From Mycolicibacterium mengxianglii (GTDB taxonomy: Bacteria > Actinomycetota > Actinomycetes > Mycobacteriales > Mycobacteriaceae), in assembly GCF_015710575.1 (NCBI RefSeq), contig NZ_CP065373.1:5270001-5334000 (forward strand): a stretch of DNA of 64,000 nucleotides. Direction: 5' to 3'. The notes under the pieces were generated by a model that saw only the letters and a program-made list of their open reading frames with translations, did no database searches and was not told the DNA's origin. Shown piece after piece: positions 41,009 through 48,534 of this stretch; within the stretch, counting starts at the first letter, position 1; the number at the start of each line of letters is the position of its first letter. The translations under genes and the position numbers were made by a program.

Positions 41009-41569
41009 GTGAAGCGTGCTTTGGGAGTCGCCGTCAGCGGTGCGGCCATCGTGGTCGCGGGTCTGGTCGGCTGTTCGGGAGACAAATCCGCCGACGAGAG
41101 TGCCTCCTCTGCCACCGAGACCGTCGGGAGCGGCGCGAGCTCTGCCACCGAGACCGTCGAGAGCGGCGCCAGCTCGGCAACCAGCGCCATCACGTCGGCC
41201 ACCGACGCCGTCAAAGGCAATCCGCCGCCCGGGGCGGCCACCGTGTCCATCGATGGTCAGGAACAGAACATCGAAGGCCAAGCCGCGTGCACCAACCTCG
41301 GCGGCAACATCCAGATCGCCATCGGTAACGCCACCCAGGGCGTCGGCGCCCAGGTGACCGACGCCGACCCGCCCGTGGTCAGGCAGGTCGGGTTGGGCAA
41401 CGTCAACGGTGTGGCCATGGGCTTCGCCGAGGGTGCCCCCGGCGGCGAAGCCAGCGCCGAGAAGGACGGCAACACCTACAAGATCAGCGGTACCGCCACC
41501 GGCGTCGACATGGCCAACCCCTTGCAGCCGGTCACCAAGCCGTTCGAGCTGGCGGTCACCTGCCCGTAG
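41009..41569 (+). CDS. LpqH-family lipoprotein, copy 2, with repeated Ser/Ala linker
   Basis: 186 residues from GTG 41009; AAGGAG is 8 bases upstream. Lipobox VAGLVGC gives Cys22. A Ser/Ala/Thr-rich linker (about 30-70) includes two 33-bp tandem units ([11 protein letters not shown] and [11 protein letters not shown]; 41108-41140 and 41141-41173). The LpqH domain follows, with [31 protein letters not shown] and final ELAVTC. The long linker is the main difference from copy 1. Confidence 0.9.
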   Translation: MKRALGVAVSGAAIVVAGLVGCSGDKSADESASSATETVGSGASSATETVESGASSATSAITSATDAVKGNPPPGAATVSIDGQEQNIEGQAACTNLGGNIQIAIGNATQGVGAQVTDADPPVVRQVGLGNVNGVAMGFAEGAPGGEASAEKDGNTYKISGTATGVDMANPLQPVTKPFELAVTCP

Positions 41570-41591
41570 GGCCACGCGGACTCACCGGGGT

Positions 41592-42059
41592 TCAGGGGCG
41601 GCCGAGATGATCCACCAGCCGATCCAGGATCGGTAACTGCCCTTTCAGCAGTTTGGCCCGGGCCACCTCGATCGGTACCCACGCCACCCGGTCCACTTCG
41701 GGAAAGGTCTGCATCTTCCCCGACCGCGGCGGCCACTCCATCTCGAAGGTGTTGCTGCGCGCGTCGGTGACATCGAGATCGCCGTCGACGGCGAAGGCGG
41801 TGACGATCTTGCCGCTGCCCTGACGCACCTGCCCCAGCTCGGCGCGCGGTCCGTCCGGCGGAGCCAGGCCCAGCTCCTCCGTGAACTCGCGCTGCGCCTG
41901 CTCCCAGGGGTCGTCGCCAACGTCGTACTCGCCCTTGGGTATCGACCACGCACCGTCGTCTTTGCGCGCCCAGAACGGTCCACCCGGATGAGCGATCAAC
42001 ACCTCGAGTCCGTCGGCCGCGTTCCGGTAGAGCAGCAATCCCGCACTGAGCTTCGGCAC
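41592..42059 (-). CDS. Nudix hydrolase (Rv3733c-like)
   Basis: 155 residues from GTG 42059. The Nudix box is seen in SIPKGEYDVGDDPWEQAQREFTEELGLAP, with the REFTEELG core of metal-binding glutamates. The N-terminal SAGLLLYRNAADGLEVLIAHPGGPFWARKDDGAWSIPKGE marks a clade of ADP-ribose or NTP pyrophosphatases. Substrate unknown. Next to tgs2-like, as in M. tuberculosis. Confidence 0.93.
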   Translation of the reverse strand: MPKLSAGLLLYRNAADGLEVLIAHPGGPFWARKDDGAWSIPKGEYDVGDDPWEQAQREFTEELGLAPPDGPRAELGQVRQGSGKIVTAFAVDGDLDVTDARSNTFEMEWPPRSGKMQTFPEVDRVAWVPIEVARAKLLKGQLPILDRLVDHLGRP

Positions 42060-42070
42060 GGCGTCAGAGT

Positions 42071-43459
42071 CTAGGCCCCCGCCGCCCGCTCCAGTTCCTT
42101 GAGCGCGTCTTCGAGATGCCCTAGCAGCCGCTGCAGATGCGGCACACTGCGGCGACAGCCGACCAGGCCGAAGTCCAGGTTGTCGCCGTTGTTGGCCATC
42201 GTGATGTTGAGTGCCTGCCCGTCCAGGGCGATCGACAGTGGATAATGCCCGTCGAGCCGAGCACCTTTCCAGTACAGCGCTTTTCGCGAACCGGGCACGT
42301 TGGAGATGACGATGTTGAACGGTGGCCTGGCGGCGTTGACGTAACCGGGGACCATCGACAGCCCCAGTGCAGCGACGTTGACGGCCGACAACGCCAACGC
42401 CTGCGCCTTGGGCAGTTCGGAGAACACCTGCTTGTTACTGCTCATCGACTCGCTGATCGCGGTCAGGCGCTGCGCGGGGTCGGCTACGTCGGTGGCCAGA
42501 TTGCACAGGAGGGCGCCTACCTGATTGCCACCGGTGTCGTCCTCGTCGTCGGCACGCATGCTCACCGGCACCATGGCGATCAGCGGCTTGTCGGGAAGCG
42601 CGCTGTGCTCGAGGAGGTAGGCGCGCAGCGCGCCCGCGCACATGGCCAGGACCGCGTCGTTGATCGTCACTCCGGCGGCGTCCTTGATCCGCCGAATGCG
42701 TTCCAGCGGCCAGGACTGCGCGGCCACGCGGCGCGCGCCACCGATGTTGACGTTCAGGATGGTCTTGGGCGCCCCGAACGGCATGGTCAGCTGCTGTTCC
42801 AGCAGGGCCGCCCTGGCCAGGTACACCGTGGAAGGGACAAGCGAGGCAATCGATCCCAGTGCATCGGCGGCTGCGGAGAGGCTGGGGAGCCGGGCGAGCA
42901 CGCCGCCGTCGGCGTCCGGTTTTTCCCGTTTGCGCGGCGGCAGGTCCCAGGGCACACGCACCTCGGTGTCGGCGGGGTCCTCGCTGAGGGTCCGCTCCGC
43001 GAGTTTGAGCGCCGACACGCCATCGATGAGCGCGTGGTGGACCTTGGTGTACACCGCGAACCGGCCGTCGTTGAGGCCCTCGATGAGGTAGGCCTCCCAC
43101 AGCGGCCGGTGCCGGTCCAGCAGGCTGCCGTGTGCGCGGGACACCAACTCGAGCAGATCCCGGACCCGCCCCGGCTGCGGCAGGGGCGACCGACGCAGGT
43201 GGTAGTCGATGTCGACATCGGAGTCGAATGCCCAGCCGACGTTGGCGATTCCGCCCAGTATCGTCGCGGGCCGCTTACGGAAGGTCGGCTGGAACTCGGT
43301 GTGCGTGAGCATGTCCTGGTAGAGGTCGCGCACGAAGTCCTTGTCAGCACCCTCAGGCGGCCGGTAAAGCTGCAGTCCACCGACGTGCATGGGATGTTCT
43401 CGCGATTCACCGACAAGGAAGATCGCATCGGCCGGCGATATCAACTCCATACCGCCCAT
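42071..43459 (-). CDS. WS/DGAT wax ester synthase / diacylglycerol acyltransferase (Tgs2-like)
   Basis: 462 residues; ATG 43459, or ATG 43450 giving the common MELISPADAIFL start. Active-site HHALIDG (His141, His142, Asp146) and GVTINDAVLAMCAGALRAYL are intact. Makes triacylglycerol or wax esters from acyl-CoA. Order Nudix-then-WS/DGAT follows Rv3733c-tgs2. Confidence 0.92.
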   Translation of the reverse strand: MGGMELISPADAIFLVGESREHPMHVGGLQLYRPPEGADKDFVRDLYQDMLTHTEFQPTFRKRPATILGGIANVGWAFDSDVDIDYHLRRSPLPQPGRVRDLLELVSRAHGSLLDRHRPLWEAYLIEGLNDGRFAVYTKVHHALIDGVSALKLAERTLSEDPADTEVRVPWDLPPRKREKPDADGGVLARLPSLSAAADALGSIASLVPSTVYLARAALLEQQLTMPFGAPKTILNVNIGGARRVAAQSWPLERIRRIKDAAGVTINDAVLAMCAGALRAYLLEHSALPDKPLIAMVPVSMRADDEDDTGGNQVGALLCNLATDVADPAQRLTAISESMSSNKQVFSELPKAQALALSAVNVAALGLSMVPGYVNAARPPFNIVISNVPGSRKALYWKGARLDGHYPLSIALDGQALNITMANNGDNLDFGLVGCRRSVPHLQRLLGHLEDALKELERAAGA

Positions 43460-43504
43460 TAGACGCGCAGCGGCTTTCTCAAACCTGCCGAATGCCCGAT
43501 CGAC

Positions 43505-44773
43505 CTATGGGGTGTTCACCCGCGCCAGTGCGCTGCCGGCCAGCCAGCTCTCCCAGGGCACGCTCCAGTCCCCGTTCTGCGACTGCTGCAGCGGCGCGCC
43601 GCCGGTGTTGCGGACCTCCACCACATCTCCCGGGCGGGAGAACTCGTAAAACCACTTGGCGTTCTCCGCGCTGAGGTTCAAGCAGCCCGATGACACATTG
43701 GTATTGCCCTGCGCCCACACGGTGGACTCGAGCTGATGCAGGTAGATCCCGTCGGTACTGATCCGCACCGCATAGGGCACGCTCAGCCGATAGCCGGAGG
43801 ACGAGCCCACGGGCAGCCCATAGGTGGAGGAATCCATGATCACCGGGTTCTGCTTCTCCATCACCGTGTAGACGCCGGGCTGCGTCCAGAACGCAATGGT
43901 CTGGCCGCCAACGGTTTCGGTACCGCCGCGGCCCATCGAGGTCGGCATCGTGCGTACCAGTTGGCCGTCGGAAAACACGCTGACCTGCTTGGTGAGGTCG
44001 TCGGCGATCGTCACGTGCCTGGGTCCGATGACGAAATCGACGCTGGTGTCGTCGGCGCCATAGACGCCACCGCCGAGGTCGGCGCCGTAGAGGTTGGCGT
44101 GCACGCTGACCTTGGTGCCCGCCGGGAAGTACTCCTTGGGGCGCCAGTGCGCCTTGCGATCATTGACCCACATCCAGGCGCCCTGCACCGGAGGCGAGGT
44201 GGTGACCTTCAGCTGCCGTTCGGCCGACGCCCGGTCGGTGATCTCGGTGTCGAACTGCGCGACGATCACCGTTCCCACGCCGTAGGTGGCACCGTCGGTG
44301 AGTCGGGTGCCCAGCGTGGTGTTCAACGAGACCGTCGCCTGTTCATCGGGAACCACCGTCGAGAACTCCGACACCTTGGTCAACGTCGTCGCGTCGGTGC
44401 CGCGGGCGGTCGCACTGACGGTGTAGGTCCGGCCGTAGCCCAGCGGTTCGTCCGGCCACCATGCCGCTCCGTCGGGTGCCATCGCCCCGGCGACCACGCG
44501 ACCGGCTTCGTTGGTCATCTGGACGTCGGTCAGCCGGCCCGATGTGGCGGTCACGCGCACCGCGTTCAGCGGCGCCACCTCGAGCCCGCTCTGCGGGGTG
44601 ATGGTCACCGCCGGTGGTGACGGCGGCGGGGCAGCTTGCGCCTCGCTGACCTCGGGGGTTGCTTCAGAACGCACCAAATGCGCTGCCGAAGAAGCACTTT
44701 GGAGTGCTGCAACCAAAACGACGGCTACGCATAGGCCGACAGCGACACGATCACGACGACGATCGAAAGACAA
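43505..44773 (-). CDS. L,D-transpeptidase (YkuD) with Ig-like domains
   Basis: 422 residues from a TTG at 44773, which has GGAGAG just upstream; GTG 44833 and TTG 44836 would lengthen it by about 20. One N-terminal membrane segment (VAVGLCVAVVLVAAL) anchors it. Two Ig-like domains follow (about 55-250), then the YkuD domain with IYLHQLESTVWAQGNTNVSSGCLNLS and nucleophile Cys364. It makes 3-3 crosslinks in peptidoglycan. The motif has SSGC in place of the usual SHGC, as in some mycobacterial Ldts. Confidence 0.9.
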   Translation of the reverse strand: MSFDRRRDRVAVGLCVAVVLVAALQSASSAAHLVRSEATPEVSEAQAAPPPSPPAVTITPQSGLEVAPLNAVRVTATSGRLTDVQMTNEAGRVVAGAMAPDGAAWWPDEPLGYGRTYTVSATARGTDATTLTKVSEFSTVVPDEQATVSLNTTLGTRLTDGATYGVGTVIVAQFDTEITDRASAERQLKVTTSPPVQGAWMWVNDRKAHWRPKEYFPAGTKVSVHANLYGADLGGGVYGADDTSVDFVIGPRHVTIADDLTKQVSVFSDGQLVRTMPTSMGRGGTETVGGQTIAFWTQPGVYTVMEKQNPVIMDSSTYGLPVGSSSGYRLSVPYAVRISTDGIYLHQLESTVWAQGNTNVSSGCLNLSAENAKWFYEFSRPGDVVEVRNTGGAPLQQSQNGDWSVPWESWLAGSALARVNTP

Positions 44774-44924
44774 GATCTCTCCGGGGCGGGTTGGGCAGTG
44801 ACGATCCACCGAGGGGTGCAGGGATCCAGTCACCAAGATAGTGGGTCCGCGGGCGTGGGGCCGCCGCTGTGATCAGTCCGTAGCCTGAGGCTGACCAGAC
44901 TGTGCAGCCCGGGAGAGGACGCCC

Positions 44925-45581
44925 ATGCCCACCAAGCGAATCCTGTGTTTCGGCGACTCACTGACCTGGGGGTGGATCCCCGCCGAAGAGGGGGTGCCCA
45001 CGGAGCGGTATCCACGCGACGTGCGCTGGACCGGAGTGCTGGCCGATCAGCTGGGCGATGGCTTCGAGGTCATCGAAGAGGGGTTGAGCGCGCGCACCAC
45101 GACGGCCGACGACCCCACCGATCCACGGCTCAACGGTTCGGCCTACCTGCCGTCCTGTCTGGCCAGCCACCTGCCGCTGGACCTGGTGGTCCTGATGCTG
45201 GGCACCAATGACACCAAGGTGAATTTCGGCCGCACGCCCACCGATATCGCCAGCGGCATGGGCGTGTTGGCCACCCAGGTGCTCACCAGTGCCGGCGGAG
45301 TGGGCACCGTCTACCCGGCACCCCGGGTGCTGATCGTCGCCCCGCCGCCGCTGGTGGACATGCCACACCCGTGGTTCGACCTCGTCTTCGAGGGTGGCCA
45401 GGCGAAGACCGCGCAGCTGTCCAGGGTCTACTCCGCGCTGGCGTCGTTCATGAAGGTGCCGTTCTTCGACGCGGGTTCGGTGATCAGCACCGACGGGGTC
45501 GACGGCATTCACTTCACCGAGCAGAACAATCGCGACCTCGGTGTGGCGCTCGCCGAGCAGGTGCGAACCCTCCTCGCCTGA
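44925..45581 (+). CDS. SGNH esterase/acyltransferase, MsAcT homolog
   Basis: 218 residues, very close in pattern to the M. smegmatis acyltransferase MsAcT: RILCFGDSLTWGW (Ser12), DVRWTGVLADQLG, VIEEGLSARTTTADDPTDPRLNG, MLGTNDTKVNF, and DGIHFTEQNNRDLGVALAEQVRTLL (Asp193, His196). MsAcT forms octamers and runs transesterification in water and perhydrolysis. The natural substrate is not known. A 16-bp tandem repeat starts at its stop codon. Confidence 0.95.
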   Translation: MPTKRILCFGDSLTWGWIPAEEGVPTERYPRDVRWTGVLADQLGDGFEVIEEGLSARTTTADDPTDPRLNGSAYLPSCLASHLPLDLVVLMLGTNDTKVNFGRTPTDIASGMGVLATQVLTSAGGVGTVYPAPRVLIVAPPPLVDMPHPWFDLVFEGGQAKTAQLSRVYSALASFMKVPFFDAGSVISTDGVDGIHFTEQNNRDLGVALAEQVRTLLA

Positions 45582-45670
45582 CCCCCTGCTCGCCTGACCC
45601 CCTGCTCGCCGAAACCAACGTTTGGGCGCGGAAACCCGGGAAATCCGCGCCCAAACGTTGGTTTGGGCGT
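45579..45670. repeat. Tandem 16-mer and long hairpin with 'CGTTGGTTTGGGCG' core
   Basis: Two exact copies of a 16-mer (TGACCCCCTGCTCGCC) at 45579-45594 and 45595-45610. They are followed by a perfect 21-bp stem (45612-45632 with 45644-45664) around an 11-base loop. A second, smaller palindrome (CGCCCAAAC / GTTTGGGCG, 45649-45670) overlaps the right arm, so the two hairpins exclude each other. The gap between the esterase and the convergent dehydrogenase is filled by this. Without a T-run its terminator role is uncertain. Confidence 0.85.
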
Positions 45671-45687
45671 CAACAGAAGGGGGTGCG

Positions 45688-47031
45688 TCAGCCGATGCGG
45701 ATGAGTTTCTTGTTGACGAACTCGTCGATGCCGAAGCGGCCCAGCTCGCGACCGAAGCCGGAGCGCTTGACCCCGCCGAACGGCAACTCCACCCCGTCGG
45801 CGCCGACGACGTTGACGAAGACCATTCCGGCGTCGATCTTGTCGGCGACCCGCTTGGCCTGCTCGGTGTCGGTGGTGAACACATACGAGCCGAGCCCGAA
45901 CGGGGTGTCGTTGGCCAGCTCGACGGCCTCGTCCTCAGAACTCACCTTGTACACCGTGGCCACCGGGCCGAACAGCTCCTCCTTGTAGGACGCCGAGTCG
46001 GGCGACACATTGGTCAGCACACCCGGCGGGAAGAACGCCCCCTTGCGCTCCCCCTCCGACACCAGCGTCGCCCCGTCGGCCACCGCGCGGTCGACCTGCT
46101 CGGCCAGCCGCTGCGCTGCCGCCAGCGACGACAACGGGGCCAACCCGTCGGCGGCCTCCTTCACCTTGGCGGTGAATTTCTCCAGGAAGTCGTCGTAGAT
46201 GTTCTCGGCGACGATGAATCGCTTGGCCGCATTACACGCCTGGCCGGTGTTCTCGAACCGCCCCGCCACGGCGGCCTCGACGGTGGCGTCGAGATCGTCA
46301 GAGGACAGCACGATGAACGGATCCGAGCCGCCGAGTTCGAGCACCACCTTCTTCAGGTTGCGCCCGGCGATCTCGGCGACTGCCGCGCCGGCCCGCTCGG
46401 AGCCGGTCAGGGAGACGCCCTGGACGCGGGGATCGGCGATCATCTCGGCAACCTGCTCGTTGGTGGCGTAGACGTTGACGTAGGCGCCCTCGGGGTAGCC
46501 GGCGTCGTCGTAGATCTGCTGAATGGCCGCTGCCGACTCCGGGCACTGCGGGGCGTGCTTGAGCACCACCGTGTTGCCCAGCACCAGGTTCGGTCCGGCG
46601 AAGCGGGCCACCTGGTAGTACGGGTAGTTCCACGGCATGATGCCGAGCAGAACGCCCACCGGCCCCCGGCGGATCAGGGCGCTGCCCTCGCCGTCGAGCA
46701 GTTCGATCGGCTCGTCAGCGAGGAACTTCTCGGCATTGTCGGCGTAGAACTCATAGATCGCGGCGCTGAACTCGACCTCGCCCTCGGCCTGGTCGAGCGG
46801 CTTGCCCATTTCCCTCTGGATGATCTTGGCCAGCTCGTCCTTGCGCTCGTTGTGCAGTGCGGCAACCTTGCGGATCAAGTCGGCCCGCTGCGCCACCGTT
46901 GAGGTCCTGGACCACTCACGGTATGCCTTGGTCGCCGCCGACAGCGCTGCCTCGATCTGCTCATCGGTTGCGGTCGGATACTCCTTCACCACGTCACCAG
47001 TCGCCGGATCAACCACCGCGTACAGACTCAT
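45688..47031 (-). CDS. Succinate-semialdehyde / aldehyde dehydrogenase
   Basis: 447 residues from ATG 47031. Catalytic Asn135 (IMPWNYP), Lys158, Glu232 (LELGGSD), Cys266 (ENTGQACNAAKRF). Missing the N-terminal strand found in longer ALDHs, as in the GabD1-like clade. Ends PFGGVKRSGFGRELGRFG. Probably NADP-linked succinate-semialdehyde dehydrogenase; confirm by activity. Diverges from the threonine dehydratase gene with a 144-bp shared upstream region. Confidence 0.88.
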   Translation of the reverse strand: MSLYAVVDPATGDVVKEYPTATDEQIEAALSAATKAYREWSRTSTVAQRADLIRKVAALHNERKDELAKIIQREMGKPLDQAEGEVEFSAAIYEFYADNAEKFLADEPIELLDGEGSALIRRGPVGVLLGIMPWNYPYYQVARFAGPNLVLGNTVVLKHAPQCPESAAAIQQIYDDAGYPEGAYVNVYATNEQVAEMIADPRVQGVSLTGSERAGAAVAEIAGRNLKKVVLELGGSDPFIVLSSDDLDATVEAAVAGRFENTGQACNAAKRFIVAENIYDDFLEKFTAKVKEAADGLAPLSSLAAAQRLAEQVDRAVADGATLVSEGERKGAFFPPGVLTNVSPDSASYKEELFGPVATVYKVSSEDEAVELANDTPFGLGSYVFTTDTEQAKRVADKIDAGMVFVNVVGADGVELPFGGVKRSGFGRELGRFGIDEFVNKKLIRIG

Positions 47032-47175
47032 GCCCTGCCCTTCGTTGTCACTGTTCACCGTTGCGGTGCCGCACCTGACCCGCCGGCACAGCATCCCCCC
47101 ACAGCACATCCTTCGCTGGATATCGATGCAATGCCAGTGGAACTTGGCGCGGCATCTGCAGGCAGAATCAGTCGC

Positions 47176-48120
47176 ATGCAACTGGTCACCGTCGACGACA
47201 TCCGCGCAGCGGCCCAGCGGATCCGCGGATCGGTCATCCGGACGCCGCTGGTACCCGCGCTGTGGGCCGACGAAGACCGTCCCCTGTGGATCAAGCCGGA
47301 GAGCCTGCAGGCGATCGGTGCGTTCAAGGTGCGCGGCGCGTTCAACGCGATCGCCAGTCTGGACGACGAGACCCGCGCGCGCGGCGTGGTGGCGTACTCG
47401 AGCGGCAATCACGCCCAGGCCGTCGCCTACGCCGCGGCGCAGTACGGCATCCCGGCTCACATCGTCATGCCGGAGGAAACGCCCAACATCAAGGTGCAGG
47501 CCACCCGCGAACGCGGTGCCGAGGTGGTGCTGTGCCCGGCAGGACAGCGCGAGAAGGTGGCCGCGGAAGTGGTCGAGCGGACCGGCGGTGTCCTGGTACC
47601 ACCGTTTGACCACCCCGCGATCATCGCCGGGCAGGGCACCGCGGGCCTGGAGATCGCCGAGGACCTGCCCGACGTGGAGACCGTGCTGATCCCGGTCAGC
47701 GGCGGAGGGCTGGCCTCCGGTGTCGGCACGGCGATCAAGGCGCTGTGCCCGACGGCGAAAGTCTTCGGCGTCGAACCCGAACTGGCGGCCGACGCGGCCG
47801 AGAGTCTGCGGATCGGCCGGCCGGCCCAGTGGCCGATCGAGGACCGCAACCGCACCATCGCCGACGGGTTGCGCTCCGTGCTTTCCGAGCTCACCTTCGC
47901 CCATCTGCAGCAGGTGCTCGACGGCATCATCACCGTGACCGAAGACGAGATCCGGGCTGCGGTGCGGGAACTCGCCTACCGCGCACACCTGATCGCTGAA
48001 CCGAGTGGTGCGGTGGCACTGGCGGCCTACCGCCAGGGTGCGACGCCGGTGGGGCGGACCGTGATCGTGCTGTCCGGCGGCAACATCGAGCCGACGATGT
48101 TGCACGAAATCCTGCACTGA
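47176..48120 (+). CDS. Threonine/serine ammonia-lyase family PLP enzyme (catabolic type)
   Basis: 314 residues. PLP lysine Lys51 in IGAFKVRGAFNAI, SSGNHAQAVAYAAAQYG, and the glycine loop PVSGGGLASGVGTAIK. It lacks the C-terminal ACT-like regulatory domain of biosynthetic IlvA, so it is a short catabolic or serine-racemase-like enzyme. It converts threonine to 2-oxobutyrate, or serine to pyruvate. Confidence 0.88.
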   Translation: MQLVTVDDIRAAAQRIRGSVIRTPLVPALWADEDRPLWIKPESLQAIGAFKVRGAFNAIASLDDETRARGVVAYSSGNHAQAVAYAAAQYGIPAHIVMPEETPNIKVQATRERGAEVVLCPAGQREKVAAEVVERTGGVLVPPFDHPAIIAGQGTAGLEIAEDLPDVETVLIPVSGGGLASGVGTAIKALCPTAKVFGVEPELAADAAESLRIGRPAQWPIEDRNRTIADGLRSVLSELTFAHLQQVLDGIITVTEDEIRAAVRELAYRAHLIAEPSGAVALAAYRQGATPVGRTVIVLSGGNIEPTMLHEILH

Positions 48121-48353
48121 GCCACAGAGCCGAGCGCCCTGCGTCGGACCGCATTGTTACCCACGTATCACGATCTCGTTGCCTGCGCACGACCGATCGT
48201 TACCCCATGTGAACTAATTCGACAGCGCGGGCACACAGCCGACCCTGAAAAGCTCGTTATCGGATTCCGCCATCGCTAATGCCAATCCATCTGCAGAACT
48301 CGTAACTACTGGCGGGTATGGCAAATTCAATCTAGTTACCTACGATAAGAAGA

Positions 48354-48382
48354 TTGACGCGAACGTAAACGTTTGCTATATA
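48354..48382 (+). promoter_or_regulatory. Strong SigA-like promoter with palindromic spacer
   Basis: TTGACG (48354-48359), exactly 17 bp of spacer, then TATATA (48377-48382). The spacer with its edge, GCGAACGTAAACGTTTGC (48359-48376), is an imperfect palindrome around AACG-TAAA-CGTT. It fits an operator that would cover the RNA polymerase contact. The start site should be near 48389, giving a 5' leader of about 145 nt before ATG 48535. The whole gap 48121-48534 is more AT-rich than its neighbours and holds no gene I can support. Confidence 0.65.
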
Positions 48383-48534
48383 CGTGACAGCGCGGAGGTG
48401 GCGTCCAGGAGTCATCTGGTTAGGTCAGCTAAGAAAACTCTTAAACAGGTAATTTTCGGTTTTCCTGAACGCAAACTGAGAGACTGCTTACACTTCCCAA
48501 CACAGCCCATCGTTCACCCTAGGGGATGCAAACT

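Noticed and set aside
45688..48117. 809-residue version of the aldehyde dehydrogenase
   Set aside because: The first 360 residues are antisense to the threonine dehydratase; the real start is ATG 47031.
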